Counted from the stretch's first letter, positions 24,670 to 36,923 are shown. The stretch: 64,000 bases of DNA from Halichondria panicea (GCF_963675165.1 NC_087377.1:13512198-13576197); one strand, 5' to 3'. The notes: generated by a model from the sequence alone, not told the origin. Made by a program: numbers and translations.

Positions 24670-26082
24670 TTACAGTCCTACAGGTCCGTACGCTTGGTTA
24701 GTATTCAGTTCAATCTCCTCTTTGGGTGACACCTCCTCATAAACAGGACCAGCTGGTGCAGTGGGTCCTACGTTAGCTTGCTCTTTAGCTGACGGGGAGT
24801 ACACATTCTTCTTATGAATGAACAAATAAATTATCAAGAGTCCCACAAATAATCCTATTATCGTGAACACAATTGCCGTGACAACCACGCTGATGGAGAC
24901 AGCTGCATCAAATCGACTCCCTTCAGATATGCTGGCGCAATTACAATTACAATTACATGGAGCAGCTGTAGTTGGTTCAAGTGGTGGGGATAGTGGAGCC
25001 GTGCAGTTTATTGGAGGGGCTGTGTAATAGAATTGTATAAGAATATCCATTACTATATATACAACCAAGAGCTTAAACTTACGAGTTGTGGGAGTGGGTG
25101 TGGTTAGTGATGTACACTCAATAGCCTCAGGGTCTGGACTCCACATCAGTGTACCCTCACATGTCACCATTGTAACAGCAGACACATACCCAACATCACA
25201 CTGGATGGTTACCGTGGATCCTGGCAATCTGCTGGTGGTTGGTCCAAAGGCTACATTTATGGGGTTAGTCAGCACAGGACAGCCGCCTAAGAGGATCAAT
25301 TGATACTGTGTGCAAAAAATATATATACTCACCTACTCTGAAGTTGTAGTCAGCAGTTGTACTGTTCCCAGCACAGTTGGTAGCCACAACACTGACAGTG
25401 TAGTCCATATTGTATTGAGCAGTCACAGTGACAGAGGTGGATGTGAGGACAGTAGCAGAGAGCTGGGCCAGAGGTGAGATGATCACTGAGTAGGTGAGGT
25501 CATCTCTACCACCAGTCTCAGCTGGAGGGTTCCACTGTACAGATACACTAACTTCATCGGCTGAGCTGCTCAGAATGGAGTGTCTGATGGTGGACGGTGG
25601 TCCTGGTGGATCTATGTAACTTATATTGTGAGATAACGGACGAGGCACTTATTGCAACTCACCAACCAATTGGATCATTGAAGATCCAATAGTGGTTAGA
25701 GTAGGCACAACCCCCACACAGGACACAGTGATCCCATTCTCTGCTGTTCTTGACAGATTAGATGTTAATGTAGTGTCGTTGAATGCAATTAGTTTCACAG
25801 TGTAACCTGAATGCATTAGTGGTACATTGAGATCAGAGGTGGAGAGGATATCGATGGGAGTAACATCTGACAGTACCCATCTCAAGAAATCTCCAGCAGC
25901 AGTGCAAGTGAAAGTGACTGTTTCCATTGGACATGGTCTCTCCACACTCACTGAATATTGTGCTTTATGAAACATGCAGCAATAAGGAAATCTATAATTG
26001 AATAGTCAGTCTTACCAGTGCTGAAGCCACCCAGAAAGCAAATCAGAAGAACTCTAATGAGCTTTATCTCTATTAGTGTCAT
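24670..26082 (-). CDS. Receptor gene D: Ig-FN3-Sushi-TM with YxxV tail
   Basis: Five minus-strand exons splice in frame: 26082-26016, 25962-25663, 25611-25333, 25286-25083, 25019-24670. Total is 1200 nt, 399 residues. The first three exons are the same lengths (67, 300, 279) as those of gene B. Order: signal peptide (1-22); Ig-like domain with PCPMETVTFTC (23-122); FN3 (123-215); Sushi with four cysteines (216-283). A proline/threonine stalk contains CNCNCNC (305-311). The membrane segment is about 324-351, then HKK. The short tail has YEEV (Tyr377) and YGPV (Tyr394), 13 residues between motifs. These resemble SH2-binding sites but do not fit strict ITIM or ITAM rules. There is no death domain. 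Every splice site is canonical. Confidence 0.85.
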
Positions 26083-26539
26083 CTCAAAATTTTATTCTTG
26101 ACAGTTAGAAGGTTGCATTTCAATGTGATTGCTGACTAGACAATCTGTTGTTTACTTCCTTTTATATTCATAGCTTCTTTTTTAATTATAATTCCTGCTG
26201 TTTTGAACAAAACCAGACAACACTCTGCCAGCCTTATAGGCTTTGCTTTCTATTCTTGATTTTTTTCTCATGGTTTGCCGCCTATTAATAATATTTATAT
26301 GCTGTGTATAATAATTATGTATAATTGTGCTCAGAAATACTAGATAGATAATTATGTCAGTCTTGTGTCCATCAAAATTACTAATGGTTGTGACCCTTTA
26401 TCAGATCAGAGCTATATAGCCTTGTCTCATGCAGTTGTTTATTGTGTAGTGGATCTTTACCATCTCTTTTGTCTCAGCTGCTGAAGTGCTGTGATTGACT
26501 AGACTACTGGTACTATAGTCCCAGTGGATGGATGGAATG

Positions 26540-26645
26540 ATGAAGAGTTGCCCTGGACGACCAACATGGGAGGGAGCTGGGAGACCATCTCAGTAAGATC
26601 GGAGAGGAGCAACTGGCAACAGATTTCCTGACACTATCTGTGAGG
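26540..26645 (+). pseudogene. Decayed second death-domain exon
   Basis: The stretch tggacgaccaacatgggagg through gatcggagaggagcaactgg matches gene B exon 9 (7366-7525). The 5' part and reading frame are lost (tggatggaatgatg gives stops). It lies just upstream of receptor D's 5' end in the tandem unit. Confidence 0.65.
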
Positions 26646-26699
26646 CTGGTGAGTATGCATCAGATAGTAGATCTAGTAGTAATGAGTACCTAATTTATC

Positions 26700-27540
26700 G
26701 GACATTTCTAATTATCCCGGACACTTTTTTAGGTAATTTTTTTTGTTCTGATACAGCAGACACTTAGGTGCTTTAATATCTGCCTTGAAAAGTTGAGATA
26801 CATTCCAAGCAACGTAGCTTTATAGCCAGTAAGATAGATAGCTTTGAGGATTAGATAGCTAGTGCAACTCTAGATCTTAAGTCACACACTATAGCTGTTG
26901 TTCAGCTATTCATTTTAACAACATTTACGTAAGCAATCACAGTAGTTCATATGCATGCATGAATATTCCTTTGCTTCATAATAAGTTGTTATTCTCTGCA
27001 TCTATTGACTGAGTTAATACTAACCCCCCCCCCCCACACACTGTTGCCTCACTTGTAGAGTGGGTCTTTACCGTCAGTTTGGGCTCAGTGTAATTGTTGT
27101 TTATCCGTTCTGAAGTCTCTACCAAATCTACCCACTCTAGTACAGAATGTGCATATTGGTTGAATGATGCTTACCATTTACAACTCTATTATGTTTATTC
27201 TGTAGGTTTTTCACCACTTTATAAATGGTAGAGAGGTTGTCCTTGCAGATTGTAACTACGGATACACTGCAGTATTACTAATGTTGAGGTGTGTCACAAT
27301 AGGGTTGTGTGTGGTAATGATCTAAATGTCACGAATCATCAACCATTATGTAGCTTATAATGACAAGAATGCTTGAAAAATGCCTTCTGAGCTGTAGACC
27401 TGAGCTAAAAGGTCCTTAGTAACCGAAGTCAAACCGCCAATTTAGGCCACTACTTCTAATGAATGTGTTTGCCGTCGTTGTCCACTACCACCACTAAAAT
27501 GAACCTGATTAGAGCCTTGCTTCGCTCGGAATTATATTTT
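26700..27540. other. Spacer between duplicated units
   Basis: No exon is supported. Bases 27430-27540 match 23850-23950 (attagagccttgcttcgctc), showing continuous duplication of intron sequence. Confidence 0.45.
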
Positions 27541-27654
27541 GCGTGGAATACAAAATTAATGTGGATAAGCTAGCCAAATCCATGATATTTTTGCAGCACA
27601 CATTTTTTAGCAGATCTATCTTGCTGTGATGTTGGTGCATGTGCGTGTGTGCAG

Positions 27655-27910
27655 GTGGACTTCTACATCTCCCAGAACCAGGCGGTCAACCATGCAGTGA
27701 GAGAGGCAGCCTGCATCTGTACTGCAGAGCTGGGCACTCAGGTGAGTGGGTGGTCATGTGATTATGCCTGTGTAATCAATATCCCCTAAAGTCCGGTATC
27801 ATGTGTTCAGTAGCACACATGATTATAATAATTATATTTACACATTACAGCTCAACAATTCAACCCCTCCTCCACACACACGCACGCACACACACACACA
27901 CGCACGCACG

Positions 27911-27970
<60 letters not shown>

Positions 27971-29010
27971 CAGGTGAACAAGAATATTGTCTGAAACCGT
28001 TCGGGGGACGACTGGTGAGTGTACTGTTGTAGTGTTTCCATGACAATGTGTGGAGCTTTATGGTGTAGTGGGGTATGGGATAAAGGCGTGCTAGCTTATG
28101 TGTACAAAAGTGTTTGTGATACGGGTACGTGTGCTTAGTAGATTATGTGGTAGATAAATGTGGGCCAGTGTACACAAGAGATCCCTCAAGTGAGCTTATG
28201 TGTTGTGGATGTAAATAGAATTGTAGAGTTATACGTAATAGCAGTTCTAATCTTGCCCCCCTTCCCTCCAGTTCAATCTCCTGCTTGAAGTGCTGAGTGG
28301 TGTTAGACAGAATAATAAGTGTGTGTGGTGACCGAGTGTCCTCCCTCCTCCCCCTCTGTGCTGAGACACTCACGACACAGACACTATCCTCAACACATCA
28401 ACCTCCTGGAGACACTGCTCAAACTGGTGAGATGGGTGATAAATGGATCTCATTGTGTCATCGACATGCATGCACAAATCACTATTATAAGTTCAGTGCA
28501 TTAATGTCCTTGCTTGATAACGTCCAGGCCAAAAAAAACACTAGCACTTATAATTATTCGTGCACGCATGTTGAACGTCCTCTGATGGCGACCCTATATA
28601 ATTATGCTCTCTAAGTCTATAAAGTTACTTTAGTGATGTATGTTGTATTATCGATAGCGTGGATTGAAATTTCTTAGACAGCTAAGTTCCTCAAAAGCTG
28701 ACACTGTAAGAAACATTCGATACTTTTGAAGTAAGTTTTGACATAACAATTTCTTTGTAAATTGTACTGTGGCTATACACGTATCTAACTTCTTTGAGTG
28801 TGTTCAATGTTTCTCTGTCCTTGTTTCTTACATCTATTTCAATAGATAATGAGATCTGCATACTCCAGTTATTACAAGTACTCCCCCCACCCTCACAGAG
28901 CAGTGACAATGCCTGGTGGTGCAGTCTGCTGGAGTGGACTGTCTTACCACACTATGTCAGCTGCTGGGGAGGATGATCTTCAGAGGGAGAATAGAACAAC
29001 ACAATCTAAT
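27655..29010 (+). pseudogene. HEAT-repeat exon block, copy 2 (partly broken)
   Basis: This repeats the block at 21961-23271. The VDFYISQ exon is at 27655-27741. The VNKDCLK exon at 27974-28014 is 41 rather than 39 nt, so it frameshifts. The last exon is at 28899-29010. The block is otherwise nearly identical to copy 1, including intron sequence, which points to a recent duplication. The frameshift argues that this copy cannot encode the full repeat protein. Confidence 0.6.
27885..27973. repeat. CA/CG microsatellite
   Basis: Runs of CA with interspersed CG occupy about 85 bp directly before an exon acceptor; longer than the equivalent tract at 22183-22228, so the tract expanded after the block duplicated. 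Confidence 0.9.
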
Positions 29011-30249
29011 GTGAGTCTTCGAATAATATCTATATACATAGCTACATGACTTAGGCTTGTATAACCAATATTATTATGACTTAAGCCAACAACTCAAAGC
29101 CTATAAGACAACTGTCAAATCATATGTAGTGTCATTCGGGATTCCTTTGTATGTGTATGCATATTAGACGTTAGACATTAGTTGATAAGACGTACCTAAC
29201 TGTACATGGGAAAAGTACCTCAGGTGAGGTATACTGTGGGACTTAGTATACCTGCAACTTACTTAGTATCCTGTTGTCAAGCAAAGTAAACTTGCTGTAT
29301 TGTAGTCAAGCCTCGAGGCAAGGTTTGCGCATGCGCACTAGTATCTAAATGAGTTAGACATCGTTTTGTCGGTGTCCATGTGATTTAATTAAAAGCCCTC
29401 AGCCACTTGTAGTACCCTCGCTACGCTCCAGTGCCTTTGGCCTTCTTTCTAAATCCTATAGACTCCTCCAAAACAGTGTCTAAGCTTATATGATCTAAAT
29501 GTGAGAAGTGCCTGTAATCGCTTGTACTATACATATTAGTTGGCTGTTTTAATAGTTGAATGTTGAGATTGTGTGGAATTCCTTTGAAGGTTTGACATAG
29601 CGTTCACAACTTTTACTTGCTTTTATCACGGTTTCTATAGAAGCCTCCAGACTCCTGAGTTGCTGTGATAGACAGCCAAGTCATACATCACTACATGCAC
29701 TGCATACTTTTTATTTGGCTTCTTTATATTATGTCACCAGCCGAGGGTTTAACCAGTTATATAACTTCATACAAAACATGTGTAATGGCTTTTTAATGAA
29801 TAACGTTATTGTTTACATTGTTCTTAAGTATACATAGACACCTCCAAAACAGTGTCTAACTTTTATATGTGTGAAGTACCCCAGAGGTGGTAACCGTGTA
29901 CTACATATAGAGAGTGGGAGTGGCTGTTTTAATAGTTGCATGTTGAGATTGTGTGGAGTTTCTTTGAAGGTTTGACATAGCATTCACAGCTTTTACTTTA
30001 TGCTTGCTTTTATCACAGTTTCTGTAGAAGCCGTGTAAGAGAGATTGCGCACGCATACTATTGTATCTAAGTGAGTTTTATAATTATGTCACCAGCCGAG
30101 GGTTTAACCAGTTATATAACTTCATACAAAACATGTGTAGTGGCTTTTTAATGAACAACGTTATTGTTTACATTGTTCTTGAACGGATGTAGTGCTATAT
30201 ATTAATTGTATACATGTACATTAACTGTTGATGAAAATTACCGTAAGTT
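29011..30249. other. Spacer with repeated receptor 3' flank
   Basis: The block agtggctttttaatgaacaacgttattgttt (broken here by small changes) occurs near 29785 and again near 30140, as it does near 23620 and 24550. Two more repeated stretches (tttgaaggtttgacatagcg) lie at about 29584 and 29966. No exon is visible. Confidence 0.5.
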
Positions 30250-31668
30250 TCATAGTCCTACTGGTCCATACGCCTGGTTAGTGTTCAGTTCAATCTCCTC
30301 TTTGGGTGACACCTCCTCATAAACAGGACCAGCTGGTGTAGTGGGTCCTACGTTAGCTTGCTCTTTAGCTGACGGGGAGTACACATTCTTCTTATGCATG
30401 AACAAATACATTATCAAGAGTCCCACAAATAATCCTATTATCGTGAATAGAATTGCCGTGACAACTACGCTGATGGAGACAGCTGCATCAAATCGACTCC
30501 CATCAGATAGGCTGGCGCAATTACAATTACAATTACAAGGTGCAGCTGTAGTAGGTGGTTCAAGTGGTGGGGATAGTGGAGCCGTGCAGTTTATTGGAGG
30601 GGCTGTGTAATAGAATTAATATCCATAATTATATATACAGCCAAGAGCTTAACTCACGAGTTGTGGGAGTAGGTGTGGTTAGTGATGTACACTCAATAGC
30701 CTCAGGGTCTGGACTCCACATTAGTGTACTCTCACATGTCACCATTGTAACAGTAGACACATACCCAGCATCACACTGGATGGTTACTGTGGATCCTGAT
30801 AATCTGCTGGAGACTGGTCCAAACACTCCATTCATTGGGTTAGTCAACGTAGGACAGTTGCCTGAGAAGGTGTTGACACTGTGTGTCAAAAATAAAACTC
30901 ACCAATCCTAAAGTTGTAGTCAGCTGTTGTACTGCTCCCAGCACAGTTGGTAGCCACAACACTGACAGCGTAGTCCACATTGTATTGAGCAGTCACAGTG
31001 ACAGAGGTGGATGTGAGGACAGTAGCAGAGAGCTGGGCCAGAGGTGAGACGGTCACTGTGTAGGTGAGGTCATCTCTACCACCAGTCTCAGTAGGAGGGT
31101 TCCACTGTACAGGTACACTAACTGCATCGGCTGAGCTGCTTGAAATGGAGTGTCTAATGGTGGACGGTGGTCCTGGTGGATCTATGTAACTTATAGCAGT
31201 GATTATAATTATAGAGACGATAGACGAGACACTAACTGCAACTCACCAACCGATCGGATCGTTGAAGATCCTATAGTGGTTACTGGCACAAACCCCAAAC
31301 AGGACACAGTGATCCCATTCTCTGCTGTTCTTGAAAGAGTAGATGTTAATGTAGTGTCATTGAATGCAATCAGTGTCACAGTGTAACCTGATACAACAAT
31401 GGGTACGTTGAGATCAGAGGTGGAGAGGATACTGATGCTAGTACTATCTGAAGACACCCATCTCAAGGAATCTCCATTAGCAGTGCAAGTGAAAGTGACT
31501 GTTTCCATTGGACATAGTCTCTCCACACTCACTGAATATTGTGTTTTATGAAACATGCAGCAATGTAAGGAAATCTATAATTGAATAGTCAGTCTTACCA
31601 GTGCTGAAGCCAGCCAGAAAGCAAATCAAAAGAACTCTACAAATGAGCTTTATCTCTATTAGTATCAT
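30250..31668 (-). CDS. Receptor gene E: near-copy of D with shifted splice acceptor
   Basis: Five minus-strand exons: 31668-31599, 31531-31247, 31181-30903, 30861-30658, 30602-30250. Total is 1191 nt, 396 residues in this model. Architecture matches D: signal peptide, Ig-like, FN3, Sushi, CNCNCNC stalk, membrane segment, YEEV and YGPV tail motifs, stop TGA. At the start of exon 2 the ancestral acceptor (cataaag before CACAATATTC in D) reads cataaaa here. The next AG, 12 bases downstream in ttcag, restores splicing in the same phase and would delete four residues. The signal exon is one codon longer than in D. All other splice sites are canonical, so the gene is probably usable. Confidence 0.78.
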
Positions 31669-32112
31669 CTCAAAATTAATTATTTCTTGACAGTTAGAAG
31701 GTTGCATTTCAATGTTGTGATTGCTGACTAGACAACCTGTTGTTTACTTCCTTTATATTCGTAGCTTCTTTTAACTACAATTCCTGCTGTTTCCGTAGAC
31801 AGTATATGAATAGTTTTTGTTGATACAAAACCAGACAGCACTCTACCGGCCTTATAGGCTTTGCTAAAAAAATTCCTATCCTGGATTTTTTTTCTCATGG
31901 TTTTGCCGCCTATTATTCTAATTAATTAAGCTATAATAATATTTATATGCTATGTATAATTGTGCTCAGAAATACTAGATAGACATATCAGTCATATGTC
32001 CATCAAAATAATAATGATTGCGACCCTTATCATAGATATCCTTGTCTCACTTGATGTTTATTGTATAGTGGATCTTTACCTTTTATTTTTTCTCAGCTGC
32101 TTGGCTGAAATG

Positions 32113-32230
32113 ATTGGCTAATGGATGATGAAGAGTTGCTCTGGAAGACCAATCTGGAGGGAGTTGGCAGACCACATTAAGATCGGAGAGGAGCAACTGG
32201 CAAAGGAACTCATGACTATCTGTGAGGCCA
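32113..32230 (+). pseudogene. Decayed second death-domain exon
   Basis: Sequence gaagagttgctctggaagac through gagcaactggcaaaggaact resembles gene B exon 9. Small deletions and a stop-containing 5' part make it non-coding. It occupies the same place behind receptor E as the remnant at 26540 does behind D. Confidence 0.65.
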
Positions 32231-32346
32231 AGCAGTCAGTACATTAGATAGATATTGGCATGTGGTAGATCTAGTGGTAATGAGTATAAAGTGGGACTAT
32301 ATACAAGCTATTCATTCTAACATAAGTACTGTTATATCCCCTGCAG

Positions 32347-33315
32347 CTATGAGAGAGTTCCTGGTCCTCCCCTCAGAGGAGGGACACAACCACACCTACC
32401 CACACTGCTACCAGCCATGCGGTAATAAGTAATTATGACATCAGATGCTTTGGGTGAACATTTTATTTTCTATTTTTAAAGGCCCTCCTCCCTGATTTTA
32501 GAAAAGAAGAGCTAGCATATTTACCTAACAGCAACCCCACTCTTTTAAATAAGAGCTGTTGCCACTAACCAATTCCTCATCATAGAGTCTCGTGACTAAC
32601 AGCACTGCTCATGATTAGTTGTACAGCTCAGTAATTCAGTAATCCACCCCCCCGGCCTGTACTGATAATTTGATGTGTACTACATGTAGCTGTTGATGTT
32701 GTCAAGATTGTTACTTGTTTGCCCATTATTTCTTTTCTGTATAATAGAGAAAAGTTGTTCTCATTATTCTTACATTGCGAAAACAATGTACACTAAACAT
32801 ACATGTACCCAGTAAGAAACTGTGACAGTATTATGGGACCTAGCTAGCTGGCTGTGGTTTTATTTTGTAATCCTGTTACATTGTGCTGCAGTAATTACCA
32901 TTGTTTTGTCACACCTTATACCTGCCTACTATTTTTCTTTTAATTACAGTGCCTACTAAAATTATGATTTTTCAGTGGCGCACAAAATAATAGAACAAGA
33001 AAAAACTGTTTGGCGCTTATATTAGAGTCTGATACAAGCTAACATGCTCTGAAGAAGATGAGGTTACAGCATGTAAAAAGAGCTTTGTGGTCACCCATTT
33101 TCATACAGCCAGGTTGACCAGCCCAAAGCCCCCAAAACATGTTCTGCAACCACCTTTTTATTACGATCACTGTTAGTCTAGAGGTTCCACTGTGTCAAGT
33201 AATTATATACCCACCTGTTATATCCCCTCCCCCCTGCAGCTACGAGGGAGTTACTGGTCCACCTCCCCTCAGAGGAGAGACAACCACACCTATCCACACT
33301 GCTACCAGCCATGAG
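32347..33315 (+). pseudogene. Two copies of a HEAT-gene exon
   Basis: Exon 33240-33315 (76 nt) encodes TRELLVHLPSEERQPHL and ends PAMR with good splice sites. The copy at 32347-32421 has indels (FLVLPSEEGHNHTYPHC) and is degraded. A third copy lies at 40986-41061. About 800 bp of non-coding sequence separate the two; nothing else was recognised there. Confidence 0.55.
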
Positions 33316-33724
33316 GTAATATAATGGCTGTAGGTTGTATGACCCTTTATCAAAATTATGACCCTTAATTGTTGTCTCACGTAATGTTTATTGTATAGCA
33401 GATCTTTACCTTTTGGCTCAGTGTGATTATTACTTGTCCACTCTAGAGTCTTTACCAAAAGCTATATATCACTTATTGTAAAGTGGATCTTTACCGTCTG
33501 TTTGGGCTCGGTGTGGTTGTTGCTTATCCATTCTTAAGCCGTTACCAAATCTACCCACCGTAGTACAGAATGTGTATATTAGTTGACTGATGCTTACCAT
33601 TTACAAACCTTTCGTACTGCCTATTGTTTATTGGCGCTTGATATGATAATTATGATAGTCTAAGAAAGGTTTTCCTTTTGTTTGGAGGTTGTATAGTTTG
33701 AGTAGGAAAATTCAGGGACGGAAG
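33316..33724. other. HEAT-gene intron DNA left of the transposon
   Basis: This sequence is related to the introns near 41100, 42130 and 53880 (ggtggatctttaccgtctgt type). Its last bases, acggaag, end at the transposon boundary. Confidence 0.55.
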
Positions 33725-33960
33725 CACTGTCCTTCCCGTGCGAAAAGGAATGCGCTTTCTCGCGTTATTGCCCGTATATGCGCACCATCTCGCTCTTAAG
33801 ATCGCGCGCGCTACCGCAAGCACACGTTATCGCCCCGCTGCATAGCGCGTACGTATACGCACAATAGCGCGCTGCATCGCGCGTGTATATACCCACAATA
33901 GCGCGCGTGCGCATACTCACAAAAGCGGTAAGCGCATATGTATGGTACCGCCTATACCCA
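33725..33960. repeat. Left subterminal CpG-rich repeats
   Basis: Variants of gcgcgtatacgcacaatagcg recur five or more times in a CpG-rich patch inside an AT-rich region. The right end has a matching patch at 40280-40460. Such subterminal arrays are the usual transposase-binding region of CACTA-like elements (family knowledge). Confidence 0.7.
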
Positions 33961-34011
33961 TGCATGCATTACACAACAATGAGCATGCACAAAAGTGATC
34001 ATGTCAATGCT

Positions 34012-36923
34012 TCAAGAGTCCTGGGGAAGTCTTTTGGATCGACATTTCGCATTTAAATTCTTGGTAAGCAAATTATTCCATCTTTTTGGTTCGTCCTGCT
34101 TTGCACATGGAAATCGGTAGTTCACATGATCTGAAAGTATAAGTTTACAGTAAGAGCAATAACATTATTATCATCACATTGAACTCACATCTTATTCCAC
34201 ACATTTTCTTTTGATCAAGCAGCATAATACCAGGTTTGCGAGGCTGGGTACAATTACCAGTAGAGATGTCCTCCTGGCTAAACAGAGCACAGAGGAGGTT
34301 TACTGCTAGTTTAGCAGGGGTGGTTCCATCGTTTTCTGCTCTAGCTATATCCTCCTGGTAAAGGCTCTCTATGAATGTGCTCTGGCCAGTGCCTCTCTCA
34401 CCGAGCCAACATCCTGCTACGAAAATAGTAAAAAAATTAATATTGCAAACCTGACATTAGAAACTTTTACCTTTAGTGCCACTTGTGTCCATCTCTAGGG
34501 GTGAGTCTCTGGGAGTAGGAGGATAACAATCAGACTCACTGGATGTTTTAGCCTGCATACATATAAGGTCCTTTCAGCATATGGACCCCAAACTCTATTT
34601 ATAAGTAGCCATAAAACCACACTCACCCTTTACCCTAGCTTTCACACTTATTTGGGGAAAACACTGGACAATAATTAAGACGCACTGTCTTGATATAAGT
34701 GCTAAGGCATGTTACTTAGACTCTAGTTTTGCTTCAACAAGGAGCTGTACACACTGTTTTTCTGGTAGTCATAGCACACAGAATGGGTTCAGTAACGCTT
34801 GAATGCAGTATGGTACCTTCAACTTCTTCTTTAGCTTTAGCACTGATCTCACTTGGTCCATCTGATTTCTTAGTTTACGTATCTCACCCCAAAGATTCTG
34901 CAATCAAAAACACAAAAACACATTCCAGTCTTTAGCCATGAATACTGTCTTCTACTAGGCCCTGGCAACATAATTTATGCATAATAGGTTAGGTCAATAA
35001 GCTGGCATAATAGGGTACATATATACAACCCTCCTCTGCCGCTACTGAACGTGTTTTTTCTCTTTTAAGTGCCTCCTTTACATCTCAACAACAAGGATCA
35101 CTAGAAGATTACGTTAAATCTTCAGTGATGTTACTATACAATTTTTTGTATAATACTAATATTGTTGAAAAAGATTCTTCAATGTGGGGCATAATGGGTT
35201 GTTTCAACAAGGCTGAATTTGGGGGCAATGCTTTTAAGCATAATAGGGGCAAAAATAGCATAATTTGCCAGGGCCTATCTTCTACCTGATAATCTCCTGA
35301 AGAGGAACTAGGTGTTGAACTCCTCCTCAATTCCATAGCATCTTCACCAGTAAAAGAGGAATGTCTGGACAAATTCATCCCACCACTCCAGGATGTCTGC
35401 AATGTAGGATAACTTAATTAGTGGTCTGCGGTTTGGGCATGCCTCACACACGCACACGCACACACACACACGCACACACAGAGGAGAAGACAAAATGCAA
35501 CTTACTTCCGAGGAAGGGTGGTTAGGAGAATTGTAATTCCCGTAGACTGCGCCAATTGGAATGTGCCCAGGTGAAGTGTTAAATACAGGTGATGACTGGA
35601 ACTGAGCAAGTGCTGATGGCTGGAACTGAGCAAGTGTTGATGGCTGGAATGGAGTAGCGGTTGATGGCTGGAAGGGAGTAGTGGTTGATGGCTGGAAGGG
35701 AGTAGTGGTTGATGGCTGGAAGGGAGTAATGGTTGATGGCTGGATCTGAGTAGTGGTTGATGGCTGGATCTGAGTAGCGACTGGTTGGGTGGATGTGATA
35801 GTTTGTGTGGGTGTTGCAGGTAGCACAATCAATCCTTCTTTCTCGAATTGACTCTATAAGAACACAATAATTAGGGTGCATGGGGTGTCAAATGCACCAA
35901 AAATTGGACTATCATGTTGCCCATTAGCCTCCTACACAGGCCTCGCGCATGCACAAAATTATCTAAAATTTCCTGTAAAACTGAAATAAAAATATCCTGA
36001 ATAAATATAGGCAAAGATTATTATGTAAGAAATAGGATGCTGGCGCCCTTTTGGACAAGTTAATTCCCTTTGATGAGGTTACTATTGGAAGACTACAGCA
36101 CCCTGTTTGCTTGGAAGGGGAACACCCTGTACAGATCAAAAATACTGTACCTTGAGAGCTGTAGCCTCATCAGAAACTGTAGGACTCAGTTGCACCTCTT
36201 CCCTTGCTGATTTCTGTGCACTCTTGGCCTTTGAAGCAACAGTCTTTGCTACCTGTTGAATCAGATAATACAAAGTTAATTACCTACACAGTAAAGCAAT
36301 TAGTCCCACCTTCCAGTCCTCCATTGGAGTTTTCTTTTTTATTTTCTGGGGCTTCTTACGTCTAGGAGTACTTGTTTTGGGCGCTTTAGGAGCTTTTTTT
36401 TGCTTTTTGTTGGGGCTAGGCATGGTCAGTGACTGTGGTGAGTCACTGCGGTCAGGTAGGTCAGGTAGGTCAGGCAGGTCAGGCAAGTCAGGTAGGTCAA
36501 CATCACCGTCCTCAACTTCAGATGTAATCTCCCTCTCCTCCATTAGCTGCTCCATCTCCACTTTCGTACCTACATATTATTATGGTCAATATAATAGACA
36601 TCTTCCTCTTGAAAGGGGCTGGTACTCAAGTTACCTCTTCCAAGTACAATGGCATCATAGTGCTTTGGTCCCACCCTGACCTTCACTTGTTCACCAACAT
36701 CAGCACATTCATCGATGTCTTTGGATGGTACAACACTGTGAGTGTCTTCGCCCACCCAGTCAACAAGGAAAAATGCTTCTACAATAATTATTAAAATATT
36801 ATTGTGATAACACAAGAATTTCATACGACCGACATAGGTCAGTAATTCTAGCTACGAAGCAAGCCATGTACAGCATATATTTGTTTGCTTACCAGTTTTT
36901 CTGCACAGGTCACGGACAGACAT
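34012..36923 (-). CDS. Transposon-borne BEN-domain protein
   Basis: Ten minus-strand exons splice in frame: 36923-36893, 36778-36635, 36569-36310, 36252-36151, 35853-35506, 35396-35286, 34897-34817, 34552-34471, 34417-34199, 34130-34012. Total is 1497 nt, 498 residues. Order: an N-terminal FFLVDWVGEDTHSVVPSKDI segment; acidic part with repeated PDL; lysine-rich basic part (KKQKKAPKAPK); a run of QPST repeats; a short coiled coil (EIRKLRNQMDQV); then a C-terminal BEN-like domain (ESLYQEDIARAENDGTTPAK, LAVNLLCALFSQEDI, KPGIMLLDQKKMCGIR). BEN domains bind DNA or chromatin. A role as accessory factor for the neighbouring transposase is inference. Confidence 0.8.
35590..35785 (-). repeat. 24-bp coding tandem repeat (QPST)
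   Basis: About eight units of ggttgatggctggaagggag type, each 24 bp, lie within exon 5 of the BEN-domain gene and encode QPSTTTPF-like octads. The period is a multiple of three, so unit gain or loss keeps the frame. Confidence 0.9.
36445..36505 (-). repeat. 9-bp coding repeat (PDL)
   Basis: Five units of aggtaggtc or aggcaggtc encode a Pro-Asp-Leu run in the acidic segment of the BEN-domain protein. Confidence 0.85.

Noticed and set aside
35440..35480. Possible CRISPR-like short repeats
   Set aside because: A plain CA/CG microsatellite in an intron; no spacer-repeat structure anywhere in the window.
36155..36185. Hammerhead ribozyme core (ctgatgag on the minus strand)
   Set aside because: No GAAA half or flanking stems; the string is coding sequence of the BEN gene.
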